Numbered from the stretch's first letter, positions 11,802 to 22,900 are shown. The stretch: 64,000 bases of DNA from Tubulanus polymorphus (GCF_964204645.1 NC_134026.1:12114450-12178449); one strand, 5' to 3'. Translations and numbers: made by a program. The notes: generated by a model not told the origin, from the letters alone.

Positions 11802-13551
11802 TTATTTACGTTTAATGGTGATAATTCTCCCTGTAGTATCTTTTGTAGTCTGAAACCGTGTGGTAGATCTCATGGCATGGAATATCACATAATGGAACAT
11901 GGGGCACACATGTCTTACATTGTTTCTGTGTTTGTTTACGGTATGCATAGTTTTGCCAGTTCTTATCGTACAAACTGCACACTCAGGTCTTCCATTAGTC
12001 TTCTCCAAAAAGTGGGCAAGACCATTCAGGCTCAGTGGGGGGTCAGCAACGCGGCGTCCGGGGGTGGATGATGAATGCTGATGGTTTTCCAGAAGTTCAT
12101 CACAAAGTTTGAGGCGGAATTCTCTTGCGGTTAGTCTCTTATTTGCATCTGGTTCCGAGACCTTATGTAAAACATAAGAATTGATAACTGCAGTAACAAG
12201 TAAATGGAAGAATACCTTCTTCCACCATTTGCACGATCGATGCAATAACATGAAATATGAATTGAACTGGTCAGACTTGTCAACGCCTCCCATATACGTG
12301 TTGTAGTTGTCGATCGCAGTGGGTTTGATCATCTCCCGATATACATTTTCCCCATTTCTTGCCCGAATTCTCTTGACAATAGTTGTAGATGCATCAACGC
12401 TGGACAGCAACCACACAGGGCGCTTGTCAAACCATCCAACCGCCAATATATTGGTGGTGTCGTTCCACATGAATAAGGGTGATTTCTCGATGAGAACGGC
12501 TTTCCGCGTATATTTTTTGAATATCTTCAATTCATCAGGGTTACCTTCCCGATTACATTTGACAGTTCCACAACAACCAATACCACGAGCTTTCAGATCT
12601 GCCAAAAGTTTATAGGATGTAAAGAAATTGTCACAAAATACGGCCTGTCCTGGAGATGCAATATCAGTGAGATCGGTAACAACTTGGTACCCAACATTAG
12701 GGGTATTTTCATCGCGCGCCCCTTTATATAGTTTCCAATTGTGTACAAAACCGGATTGTGAGCTTGCCATGACCCAACCTTTTAGGCCCCATTTTATGGG
12801 TTTACTTTTCAGATATTGTAACATGCTACTGCGGCCTTTGAATGCTACCATGCACTCATCGACTGAAACGTTTTTTTCCATGAATAACGCGGCCTGCCAG
12901 GCTGTTACTAATTCGTCTATAATACCAGTCACTTTGTAGGCTCGGTCATATCCAGGTTCCCCATGTTCAATTTGTAATTCATTATTCACTAAATGAAGAA
13001 ACCTCAATATTATCATGAAGCGATTACGCGTCATGATGGCTCTGAATCCCGGTTTTTCTTCCAACGGGTGTGTCGGCCAATGTTCTCGATACTGTCCTCT
13101 TCTATCATCTCCCATGAGTATAATGATACTGAAGAAAGCCTTCATTTCATTCACAGTGACATCTCTCCATTCATCAATAACAGATTGCTTTGCCTTATTT
13201 GAATTTTGATATTGAGAGAAATAACAGTTTGTTTCAGTTACAATCCTTTCAATCACTGCGTCCGGAAAGGTTTTTGAAAAGAAATCGACTGGATTCATAT
13301 CAGCAGGATTGAACTTTGGTTCACCTGGTAAAGGACAATTGTAGGGAGGTTGCCACAGATGCTGTTGTAAGTCTATTCCTTCTGTCCATGTTTCCCTAGG
13401 TATATTTGGACGATGCACCCAAACGCGCGGCACTCCACGTGCTACTACATCGCGTCCACGCTGACGCTGCTGTGCACAACCCCTGGGCCTGCCTCTTCTA
13501 ATAACTCCCCTGACAGGATTGGGAGGGGGATTGATAGGTGCTACGGTGCAC
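11802..13551 (-). pseudogene. piggyBac transposase, main part
   Basis: From 13433 the frame gives 543 residues, and it stays open upstream to 13551, adding a basic segment with an AT-hook-like RRGRPRG. The DDE_Tnp_1_7 (piggyBac) catalytic aspartates are visible in SVDECMVAFKGR, FCDNFFTSYKLL and NTYMGGVDKSDQF. A C-terminal Cys/His-rich domain (CAVC...NKHRNNVRHVC) matches the RING/PHD-like DNA-binding end of this family. The body is intact, but the N-terminal codons are separated at 13551 by the nested element, so no full-length protein is expected from a simple transcript. Stop is TAA, 335 bp inside the left end of the element. Confidence 0.9.
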
Positions 13552-13723
13552 CTTTACTATACCTTACACACCAAATTTATAATTGTCTACTGTATTACAT
13601 CTCGCATGTCTGTTGGAACTACTTTTTCTGGATGTATGTTAATAAAGTGTTCGTCACATGTTACTAGAAAGATGGCGCATTTTTGAAAGATGGTTCATTT
13701 TTGTTTTATGTTCAGTGTGTTCA

Positions 13724-14140
13724 GTCTTAAACATTGCCGATATCGCCGTCGTTCGGTTTCAAGTAGGTGGCGCTGCAAGAGCTGTCTCCGCGTGTCTTAA
13801 ACATTGCCGATATCGCCGTCGTTCGGTTTTAAGTAGGTGGCGCTATCGTAAAGTTTTGTTTTATGGTCAGTGTGTTCAGTCTTAAACATTGCCGATATCG
13901 CCGTCGTTCGGTTTTAAGTAGGTGGCGCTGCAAGAGCTGTCTCCGCGTGTCTTAAACATTGCCGATATCGCCGTCGTTCGGTTTTAAGTAGGTGGCGCTG
14001 CAAGAGCTGTCTCCGCGTGTCTAAAACATTGCCGATATCGCCGTCGTTCGGTTTTAAGTAGGTGGCGCTGCAAGAGCTGTCTCCGCGTGTCTTAAACATT
14101 GCCGATATCGCCGTCGTTCGGTTTTAAGTAGGTGGCGCCT
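13724..14140. repeat. 71-bp tandem array, six units
   Basis: Units of 71 bp start near 13724, 13795, 13880, 13951, 14022 and 14093. Each contains AAACATTGCCGATATCGCCG, TTCGGTTTTAAGTAGGTGGC and most have GCAAGAGCTGTCTCCGCG. The second unit has a divergent ~30-bp end. The array lies ~150 bp inside the left end of the 5.4 kb element, as subterminal repeats often do. Confidence 0.85.
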
Positions 14141-14459
14141 GATTAGCTGTCGTCGAGGTCCTTCAATTGTTCGGTATAAACCTTCAGTAGTTAGACCATT
14201 GAACGAAACAAGATTTTAAAGAAATGTTTTGATAAGTATTGTTTCATTTATTTCGGGTATTTGATTAAAGCGAAAATCGATGATATATAACATGAAATAA
14301 GATATGAATACATACGATATATACAATGCGTTAAAAACAGTTCAGACGGATATTAATGATGTTCTATAGAATTTTATAGTGACAAGAGTTGCATACAATA
14401 ACAGAAATTAGAAATCAGTTCAGACGCGAGTACGTTGGTTAGGTTTAGCTACGTAGGTT

Positions 14460-16408
14460 TTAGTCATCAGCGATCTCATCATCTTCGGGTTTTCGTTTTT
14501 GTGCTGCAGCACCGAGATTATCCAGAAACGATTGGGTAGGAATTGCCAGCGAACGTAATATTCGATCGACGTTAGCGCGCGCCTCATGGTCGAGGGTGCG
14601 ATAATTGACCTTTCGGAAGATAAGGCTGACTCGACCACCGCGAGCCGGTTTTCTGTGCTCCAAAACACCCAATCCGATATCCTTCAATGGCGAAAATTCC
14701 GCCTGCACAGTTTCGCTGGGCATTCGCGTACGATTGACAATGTATTGAAAACGGTCACAGTTTCATTGTTTTGTAATTTCAGTAGATCGTCGATTTTTCG
14801 GACGAACACATCGTCCAAAGATTTGCACTCTACTTGACTCAACAATGTTGCAGCGTCGTTCGTTGCTTGCAAGACCATAGCCATTCATTGTAACTGTCCT
14901 TTGGCTTTGCTATGAACTGCCGAAAGATATGGATTTTTGTAGTGATTGGCCTCAAGAAAGTCCTGCGTTTTTGCCCAATTTTCTTTAATAATCTCCTTAG
15001 CATCGTCGTCGTATTCGTATACATGAAACCCTCCTACGTGGCTAGCGTGTACCGTATACAATAGGCTGAAACGAAAAAGGCAATACTGTAGTTAAAATAC
15101 AATGAATTAATGTACAATTGTAAAGTATGAAGTTTTGGAATTTATTTTATTTCTAACCGTTGCAAAGATGGAGTCTGAGCGTTGATATATCCAATGGAGT
15201 CCGGATCCCTAGGGAAAACAGGTTTAGGGAGAACCATCAAAAAGCGACTGTACAACCCGTCGTCCTTTGTGGTTCTTTCTTGGTCGAGCAACTTGCATGT
15301 GGCATCCGGATGTGACATGCCACAAATATTGAGCGTCGGATTCTCCACTAGTATAGTAACTATACAAAAGGAAAAACAATTAAGGGCTTTATGACACATG
15401 AACACATAATTTTTAACATTGTCGGAAATGGTGGTAAACAGTTTTTACCTAAGCAATTTTGTTTCTTCATTGAGGCCGGTCCATTGTATGCTGTGCAGTA
15501 GATACTGCGATCGTAGTCGGCGGCTGCGTTTGGTTTATAAAGACCGAGAGTGCCAGTCCACGTCGTCATCTCGTCCCATAGTTGAATCAAATTTGGGGTT
15601 GTCTGCATCACTTTAAGTAGCGATTCTACTGTAGTTGCTGCAATGAAAGTGTCATAGATTATAGTATGTGTGTTCAGGCGCGGATTCCGACGGTAGCACC
15701 GTAGGCACGTGCTACCGTCGCGAAAATGTCGTGCCTTTTTTTTAATGCCCAAATTAGAAAAGGGCACTTTTTACAAGACGAGGTAGATAATTTTAAACAA
15801 AAAGCACATAATTCTTCAAGATTTTGTCTTTATTACGTGGAAACTACATCTCAATGCAGTTAATTTGCTAGAAAGCACATCGTGTCAGGACTTTATTTGC
15901 TTGGAGATTGCAGCAAAAAGTAGATTTTCAAAATTTCAGAATGCCCATTTTATTTCAAATTGCCCTTTTTCTTTTGAAATGCACCTTTTTATGGATCCGC
16001 CCTGGTGTTCGTTGAAAGGTGCCTGTTGAAATAATTTTTACAATAAGGAAAAACGTAATTCAACTTACATTGATTGATATGTGAATCAGGTTTCATATCC
16101 GATACGGATTCGACTGAAACGACTGCTTCTCTAACTATATCCATAGCGCCGCTTTTATTTGTACCGGACGATCCGATAGCCATGCAAAACAAAATGTTTG
16201 GTTGCCAGTACGATTTAAAGGCATGTATTTGAGAACGATGCATGAAGTGCGCTGCAGCTGTAATCGTCGGCATTAAGATATATTCCAACGGAAAAGCACG
16301 AGTGTTTGAGTACTGTCTCAAGATGTCTATGGTCAAATTGTCGGCTACATCATCGGGCAGCGGCAACTGGTAACATGCGTCGACGCGGGGTGTATACTTC
16401 GACTCCAT
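14460..16408 (-). pseudogene. DUF3987-type P-loop ATPase (helicase-primase-like), 4 exons
   Basis: Four exons can be read with phase-correct GT-AG introns: 16408-16070, 15637-15449, 15359-15158 and 15066-14460. Exon 1 has a P-loop-like FCMAIGSSGTNKSGAMDIV; exon 2 has a Walker-B-like NLIQLWDEMTTW; exon 3 reads NPTLNICGMSHPD and GLYSRFLMVLPKP. This order matches DUF3987 proteins, which resemble D5/SF3 helicase-primase ATPases. Exon 4 is damaged: an in-frame TGA at about 14885 and a one-base shift near 14725, after which the C-terminal part reads LEHRKPARGGRVSLIFRKVN. The first intron contains a hAT-like MITE. The gene is divergent from the transposase at 16909, with 500 bp between the start codons. 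The biochemical role in this element is unknown. Confidence 0.6.
15675..16004. mobile_element. hAT-like MITE in a DUF3987 intron
   Basis: The ends are CAGGCGCGGATTCC (15675) and, reverse complemented, CAGGGCGGATCCAT (to 16004), a type of terminus common in animal hAT elements. GTGTT directly flanks both sides (15670-15674 and 16005-16009). The interior has a local inverted pair 'GGTAGCACCGTAGGCACGTGCTACC' near 15690-15715 and no transposase. The short direct repeat is less than the usual 8 bp, so family assignment is by terminus only. Confidence 0.55.
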
Positions 16409-16908
16409 GATCAGTTTGTGTGAAGATATCGTTGCGAGAGTTAAGTATTAATACTTTTTGGAATCGATGCACGTGCATCAACGTATCGGTAAACAATTGC
16501 AGAAACAATGACAAATTAGGGTTTTAGTGCTAGTACTTAATTCGATTTGCTTGGGTCAAGATTCTAAACAGGCAACTTTGACAGGAAATAGTCACACCGA
16601 AATTAAAGTGGTAATTAGTAATTTAGGTAGGATTTTAAAACTAGTGGTTTTGATAATTACAGGCCCTGTACTAACGGCTGCAGCCCACTAACAAATGTGT
16701 TAATGCGTGGTATATTGAATACAAGCAATAAAGAAATCTAAATCAATGCATTGTTCAACGAAGCTGAACAAGTACTAGTGGTAATCATATTTCCACATTT
16801 GTTTGCGGTTAACCTGTTTACCGTTCATTGTTCCATAACACTTTGTTATCAAAGTTTGGCCAATAGAAATGAGCCGAAATGAAAGGTTATGAACGGTCGA
16901 ATTAAAAA
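16409..16908. promoter_or_regulatory. Divergent intergenic region between DUF3987 and transposase
   Basis: These 500 bases separate two outward-facing genes of the same element and so probably hold both promoters. I see no coding and no clear TATA at canonical distance. The final bases before the transposase start (GAATTAAAAATTGACTAATATG) are AT-rich. Confidence 0.3.
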
Positions 16909-17958
16909 TTGACTAATATGGAGTTTGGCTCTAGGCTCATTTTTGGAACTATAAACATGATTTCGCCAGAAAGTAAAAAATTGAAAAATGATGATAGTTG
17001 GACTTGTAGTTATGAGAGAGACGATAAGAAAAAAGTCATCACCTATAAAGAATTAATTGGAACAATCATGAATACAAGACGTGGAACTATTGACTGGTTA
17101 ATGGATCGTAATCTGATTGCAGCTTCACGTCAGTGTCCGGTTTGTAATGATGAAATGAAATTGTCATTGGACATCAGCAACAAATCTGCGAGTGAAGGAT
17201 GGCGGTGGAGTTGCCGAAAACGTGTTGATAGTGTGTTGCACCAACGGTTTAAGTCGGTTCGAGCCGACAGTTGGTTTTCTAAATCTAACTTAACGATCGC
17301 AGAGATATTAGAAATAACGTATTGGTTATCGCGCGGAGTACAACAGACCGTTATACAGACTGAAATGGGCTTATCCAGCAAAACAATTGTCGACTGGGCT
17401 AGTTTTCTCCGTGAAGTTTGCGAACTGGTTGTTTTTGACAATTGTAAAGCCATAGGCGGACCAGGAAAAGTAGTGGAAATCGATGAAAGCAAGTTCGGAA
17501 AACGGAAATTCAACCGAGGACGATGCGTCGATGGGCAATGGGTTTTCGGGGGCATTGAGAGAGGGAATAATAAGAATGTGTTTATGGTCAGTGTCGATAA
17601 ACGTGATAGCGATACCCTGATACCGATTATCGAAAAGTGGATACTGCCGGGAACAACAATCATGAGCGACTGCTGGAAAGCGTATTCCTGCCTAAACCAA
17701 CGCGGTTTCGAGCATTTGACCGTAAATCATAGTGTGACATTTGTTGATCCGGATACAAACGCGTGCACGAATCTCATAGAGAATCAGTGGCTACATGCTA
17801 AAAAGAATTTCCCGAAGTACGGCACAGTGAAAGGTCATTTTGATTCGTATCTTGGACATTATTTGTGGCGTTGTCGTGTTGGGGATGATGATCCGTTTTG
17901 TCGTTTTTTGGAGGACGTTTCTAAAATTTACAAATCAAACCGGATAAATGTACCATAG
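16909..17958 (+). CDS. ISXO2-like (Merlin/IS1595-type) DDE transposase
   Basis: An intact 349-residue frame. After an N-terminal region with CPVCNDEM and a helix-turn-helix-like stretch (about residues 125-165), the catalytic domain shows the first acid in VVEIDESKFGKRKFNRGR, the next in TTIMSDCWKAY and the E/N-rich third block NLIENQWLHAKKNFPKYG, the standard ISXO2 layout. The C-terminus YLWRCRVGDDDPFCRFLEDV is also typical. It lies inside the 5.4 kb inverted-repeat element and is its likely mobilising enzyme. The start is the first ATG of the frame; MEFG three codons on is equally possible. AATAAA occurs at 18139-18144. Not bacterial contamination: it is nested in intron-bearing eukaryotic DNA. 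Confidence 0.88.
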   Translation: MTNMEFGSRLIFGTINMISPESKKLKNDDSWTCSYERDDKKKVITYKELIGTIMNTRRGTIDWLMDRNLIAASRQCPVCNDEMKLSLDISNKSASEGWRWSCRKRVDSVLHQRFKSVRADSWFSKSNLTIAEILEITYWLSRGVQQTVIQTEMGLSSKTIVDWASFLREVCELVVFDNCKAIGGPGKVVEIDESKFGKRKFNRGRCVDGQWVFGGIERGNNKNVFMVSVDKRDSDTLIPIIEKWILPGTTIMSDCWKAYSCLNQRGFEHLTVNHSVTFVDPDTNACTNLIENQWLHAKKNFPKYGTVKGHFDSYLGHYLWRCRVGDDDPFCRFLEDVSKIYKSNRINVP

Positions 17959-18966
17959 GACAAGTGTCGGATTTTTAATCTGTAAAAGATTAATTGTAAT
18001 GAATATTTAATTGATATTTAATGAATTGTGGATCGAGAGTTGTAAATAAGTTGTTTTTTTATTATCCATTCCTATAATGAAGTGAATGATTGTAATATAA
18101 AGGTAGATTTTTATTAGATATGGTGAATTGTAGACCGAAATAAATTAAAGTGCTATCGTAGAAATATTGCAACTTCTTGCGTTTGTTAATTCGTTTCATA
18201 TTTTTGGAGGTCACATTTCCCGGCACTGGATGGAGAATGATGGATCTACGGCCACCAAGTGTCGGGGTTTTAGAATACACATGAAATACAAGAATCCCTC
18301 AATATTTATCCCTCCAGTCATATTCCCCCAAAAAACAAACCTTCCTTTTCCCTCTAAGTCCTCCAATTTAATGTTATTAATGAAAAAATTGAAAATAAAT
18401 GATTTATGATCGCGAACAGTTATTTTGATTAACAACTTAAGCATGTGAGCTAAATTCAAGTTCCACCTAACTCAATCTGACAGTATATTTTGTTATATTT
18501 AACAAAACCTTTAATCTAATTAATCCCCATTGTTTCCGAGCTCAAAGGATTTAATCATTCAATATATTAACGCATTGTTGAGCGCAGTTAATCTCTTTAA
18601 AACTAAAATGTTTTTCTCTAGACTATTTCACCACCGCGTCGAATATGTAGTAGAATTTGGGGCTATAATGCAAAAAGAAGAATTAAAATCGAGACAATAA
18701 ATAGAGTCAACAGAGAATAAACATATGTACTAGTGATTTATTTCCTTATTTGCTTACATAAAACCAAGTGGTAATCCTAAATATGCAATTAGTAACAAAG
18801 CCAACACACACACATATCAATAAATGGGATTCGACCTGTAAAGCTGAACGAATCACGGCGATATCGTAGTAAGTCTGTGCACCGAGCGGTGTATTGATAT
18901 GAGCCGATTCACTTCAAACTGTATTTGATATAAACCGAATCACTTCAAATGGTGAACCTACACGGC
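17959..18966. other. Non-coding right part of the 5.4 kb element
   Basis: This is AT-rich sequence after the transposase stop. Frames at 18062-18459 on both strands mirror each other and have no motif. A poly(A) signal AATAAA is at 18139-18144. No repeat pairs are obvious. Confidence 0.4.
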
Positions 18967-18985
18967 TGTGTAAGGTATAGTAAAG

Positions 18986-19073
18986 CCAAGCCTTCAGACT
19001 CGCTGCTGCTGTCTTCGCTGTCTGTATCAGCAAATATTTCATGTATTTCATCATCAGTTAGTCTACGTGACAT
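18986..19073 (-). pseudogene. piggyBac transposase, N-terminal 29 codons
   Basis: The ATG at 19073 opens a short acidic segment, MSRRLTDDEIHEIFADTDSE followed by DSSSESEG, typical of piggyBac transposase N-termini (acidic/Ser patch before the basic segment). The frame runs straight into the inverted end of the nested element at 18985. The other side of that insertion (13551) continues with the rest of the transposase, although the two frames do not join cleanly, so a few bases changed at the insertion. Confidence 0.65.
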
Positions 19074-19423
19074 TTATAGCGTTCAAATAAAAGTTTTATG
19101 ACTGAAAATACACTCACTCAATCTACCTGAACGATCCTTTTTCGAAAAAAGTTGAATGTCGATTCAAACCAAAATTCCGAACAATTTTCTGAAGTAACAA
19201 GCTATTCCGCGATCAGAAATCGATCCGTCATAGTGTTCTGTACCGCTGGAGACTAGGCATTACTAAATTGAAAACTTGAAATAGCTGGCGAAACGAAACT
19301 AATGTAGCGGGTGGCGTGCTCACAAAATTGCGAGACTGGGTTGTGAATGAACGTTTCCGGTGCTCGCAAAATAGCGAGACCGGGATTTTAAGAGTTAATG
19401 GAATGTTTTAGTTCATTTTCCAG

Positions 19424-19844
19424 GTGTACATGCACCTATTGTCAGATTCTTACCACGGAACTGGAATGTGTGTGTTGCAGTGAGATAGATATTGTTGCAG
19501 GGAAAATTCGAGAACTCGAAGGATACGATTCCAGGGAATATAAATGCATTACCGACACTGAGGGATTTAAGGGGGTGTGTCTACATGTCTGGGTTCTTCA
19601 AACAGCCTGGAGTGGTTATAGAAATCAATACGGCAGAAGAGCATTTGAAGGGCAGAACAATGATAGATACAGACATATTGAGTATCGCCAGTTTGTTCGT
19701 TGGTGATGGGGATTCTGTGGACCTAAGATAAGGGTTATTTTGCCATCTTGTGTTGTTTCTTGCATCCGGGCACACTTTCCGAAAGACGGTGATGAAGAAT
19801 TCGCCATTTATAAAGGATTCAGACTGCCAAAACTGGACGACTAA
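19424..19844 (+). pseudogene. P2X7-C-terminal-like protein, terminal exon
   Basis: After a strong acceptor (TTCATTTTCCAG, ending 19423) the exon encodes the Cys-rich P2X7 intracellular-type domain: CTCTYCQILTTELECVCCSE, then KCITDTEGFKGVCLHVWVLQ, YRQFVRW and, further on, IRVILPSCVVSCIRAHFPKD. These Cys clusters match the domain known from the C-terminus of vertebrate P2X7 and from many invertebrate proteins of unknown function. A TGA at 19704-19706 interrupts the frame exactly where a Cys is usual (between RW and WGF); the frame then continues to TAA at 19842-19844. AATAAA at 19886-19891 would end the transcript. Confidence 0.65.
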
Positions 19845-19885
19845 GTGAATTATGTGTGTAAATAATAATATAAGTATCTTTATTA

Positions 19886-19891
19886 AATAAA
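19886..19891 (+). terminator. Poly(A) signal of the P2X7-like gene
   Basis: AATAAA lies 42 bases after the stop codon at 19844, and the opposing Kolobok-type gene ends 60 bases farther on. Tail-to-tail spacing is therefore only about 110 bp. Confidence 0.5.
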
Positions 19892-19952
19892 ACGAACATA
19901 ATTATTTCAGGAATTACAGTTTTTCATTTATCGTTATATTTTTTTTTTTCAA

Positions 19953-22900
19953 TTACAGTTTTTTAGTGGCTGTGTTGGTCCTGCGGATTGAGGCTTCGAT
20001 AGCATGATATCTGTTACTTTCTTCAAGTGAGACAAATACTTCTTCCTTGGTAACTTTCACTTTTCTAGAACTTAAATGAGGTGGAGGAGTACAGCAATCA
20101 CTCACTTTGAGTTCCTTGGTTGCAATCTTTATTGCTGTGATAATGCATTCATCGACATAACCTAAAAGATATTTGATGAATCCGCTTTCAATTATAGACA
20201 GGCTTCAATGATATGTTTATAAACAATTCAGATCAATGATCAAAGGGTTCCAATATGCATCCAATTGTGACCTACCTTATGTTGCTTTGGTCAATATTCT
20301 ACGAAGCGTGTGACCATCTTTGTTTTGGGTTCCTTCCCATCTCTAGTTTTAGCTTGAAGTCTGCCGCTATTCTCGTAGTAATGCAAGATTGCTCTGCACA
20401 TCCTAAAAATTAAATCATTTTTCATATTTTATGTGACAATATTATCTGAATATTTTATTTATTCTATATCGCCTGGTTTGAAATCATACAGATGTAGCAA
20501 GTTAAAATAAAAACTAGAAGATGGCAACACTAGCTAGTTGGATCCAAAACAAAGCCACGAAGGATTTATAAGTCTCAGGTTCATGTCCCACGGCACTTAA
20601 GGTTTATGGAAATTAAAGAAATATCACAGGATAAGAACCAATTTGTAAAGACGCTAATTTATGAGATGAGTGTGGAGTGTTTTTACAAGTTAAAGCTATT
20701 CACAGCTACTTATTACTAACCTGCTAAGCATTCCAATACATGAAAAGTGTATCATCTTAGGTGCAAAGTGGTTTAACACACTATGAAATGCTTCTACAGA
20801 GCTCGTCTGACCATACGATGACATATTTCCGATTTGATTCACTGTTCTGGTGTTTTTCATTATTTTCTTGAGCTCACTTGCGGCATATGTATCTAGAAAA
20901 ATGACGAAATATAATATGTACATGTAAAGTGCAACTAATCACCCATGTATCAAGTCATTAGCTTAGGAAGACATTAGGTTATCATCGATACCTGGTAATA
21001 TCCATTTTAAGCTCTCGAGGAACGAGAGAGCTATTACGAGCGTGTCGGTATGGTGTTGTGTGTGTTTACCGCGAACCAAAGCACACCATTTTTACTGTAA
21101 TTGAATTATCGAAAGATCCGATAAATGGGGTTAAATCCGCTGCAAAAATAGATCCGGCAATTTGTATTCAAGATTATTTCAGATTATATTGGGTTGAATG
21201 GAGATAGAAGTTGATATTGAAAAGATTTTTGAATAATGTTTTATTAATAATTCATTCGGATAGATTTATTTTACAAGGTGAATTGATATGCGGATGACTA
21301 ATGACTACATCACTCGGGTGTGAACGGGCACCTTGCACCAAGGGTCGGTACCGTAGCAGTCTTAAATTCCTTGTTTTTTGTTTGGAAAATCAGTGGGAGA
21401 CTTAAACTTCGAAAGGTTGGCAGACAATGTTCTTGAAAGTCCTAATTTTTACAGTCAGACCGAAATTATCACCGAGTTGTATGACAGTGTGGCGTGTGTT
21501 TATTCATTTACTGCAGACGTATTGCATAGCAGCTGTTGGCGTCTAGCCATACTACGCAAGGCAAGCGTGCGCTGGCAGATAACTAGTCTGGCAGATAACT
21601 AGTATCTCACACTGCACACACTACAGTGACATAGTGGCATAGGCTCATATTGATGCGCGCGTTGTGAATACGCGCGTATTTCATACAGTGAAATAAGTTT
21701 TTTGAATGAAGTTAACTTTATCATAGATTTTCATTTAAGTTATTATCGGTCACATTATTACTAAAAAGACTTTGAAAGTGATATACATTGGTCTGTCGAT
21801 CTTTTTGTACTATAACCGAACCGTATTTGTTCCTGCCTACCACTGTCTTGAGGCGCCCAGTTCCACCGTAGTGTCCAGGGTAAATGTGAAGCAACAGATC
21901 TGCATTATTAAAAGAGTAAGACTGATCAATGTAATATGTTTTCATTGATATTATAAAAAAAACTTTGCCTCGAGAGCACAGGCACAGGACCGTTGGTCCT
22001 CTAGTTTTTTCTTTCCATAATCTCCATGCATACAGTTTTCATGATTGTTTGAAATATGTTCCAAAAGGTTTCCCACTTTCGTTTTATATCTTCATGGTCC
22101 CCAGGTTTTGACGACATAGCGCACCAATACAGGTGAACTCGGATACTTTGAATCCAAGCTTAGATATCTTTGAGACCTTTCTTTTTACTTGGTTCCTCGA
22201 GTTTCTTAATCACTGTTGCAAAACATAATATTACACAGAAAATAAATGTCTATTGCTCTCATACCAGAATGAGTTAACACCAAGTGAAATTGATATTGAT
22301 TCAAAGTATAGCGGGATGTTATAACAGGATTTTGATTTGATAATTGACTTACCCTTCACACAATGCCAGGTATCAAAGTAATGAGATACTTTGCAGGTGT
22401 CTCGAGCCCACTTATACACTGAAGGGTGCATATCGCTTATGAAAGCTGTCATTTCGTACGTCTTCAATCAGACCTTCAATTTCCATCGCATTTGATGATG
22501 TTACCTCATTTGACTAAATGGATTATAAGATTATGTTCTCATCAGTAAGAAGTAATATTATTATAAGGGACTAAAATTTCAAATGATATACCACACCTGT
22601 ATCAGTTCTGACGAAATAATCTCATTACTTTTCAGGTCCGTTATCGAATATGAACAATATTTTGCAGAGTGTCCTGCGCAGTCACACCTAGCATCCCCCC
22701 AATGAGAAGTGCTGATCCTTTGAGGCTGTCGAGTAAAGACTGATGACTAGATTTTCAAACGGAGTACACTGCCTTCTGTACAAACTGTGCTTGGTGTCGA
22801 AACGCAGTTCTTGTACTTATGCCTTAGATACCTGCCAACCTATAAGCAGATAATCCAATAATGATAATTATCCATATTATAAAGCGATCAAAATGTAAAC

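Larger units (their letters stand above)
13552..18985. mobile_element. 5.4 kb TIR element with Merlin/IS1595-type transposase and DUF3987 gene
   Basis: Perfect 19-bp inverted ends, CTTTACTATACCTTACACA at 13552-13570 and its complement at 18967-18985, bound a block inserted into the piggyBac transposase gene. On either side the piggyBac coding sequence resumes. Within are an ISXO2-like transposase (+, 16909-17958), a DUF3987-type ATPase gene (-, 14460-16408), a 71-bp tandem array near the left end and a hAT-like MITE. I could not see a matching target-site duplication at the two ends. Merlin elements are eukaryotic relatives of IS1016/IS1595; a partner DUF3987 gene is not something I know for them. 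Confidence 0.7.
11464..19398 (-). mobile_element. piggyBac element carrying a nested transposon
   Basis: TTAA stands at both ends (11464-11467 and 19395-19398), and the inner ends form an imperfect inverted repeat: TTAACCCTTTTGGTTACCGG on the left against TTAACTCTTAAAATCCCGG on the right (reverse complement), each followed by a CTATT(TT)G-like motif. Subterminal direct repeats (TGCTC.CAAAAT.GCGAGAC.GGG) lie at 19318-19384. Inside is a piggyBac transposase gene on the minus strand, split into 18986-19073 and 11802-13551 by a 5.4 kb insertion. The element sits in the intron of the P2X7-like gene. Target-site choice TTAA is a defining piggyBac property. Confidence 0.8.

Noticed and set aside
11877-13209. 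Plus-strand ORFs over the piggyBac transposase
   Set aside because: Antisense shadows of the intact transposase frame.
17130-17663. 177-codon minus-strand ORF over the ISXO2-like transposase
   Set aside because: Antisense shadow; the plus-strand frame has the catalytic motifs.
16909-17958. ISXO2-like gene as bacterial contamination
   Set aside because: It is inside a TIR-bounded element with an intron-bearing gene, nested in a piggyBac; IS1595-type transposases are known in animals as Merlin.
19398-19423. ATG at 19398 as the start of the P2X7-like exon frame
   Set aside because: It lies in the piggyBac-flanking TTAA and upstream of a strong splice acceptor; the coding similarity begins after 19424.
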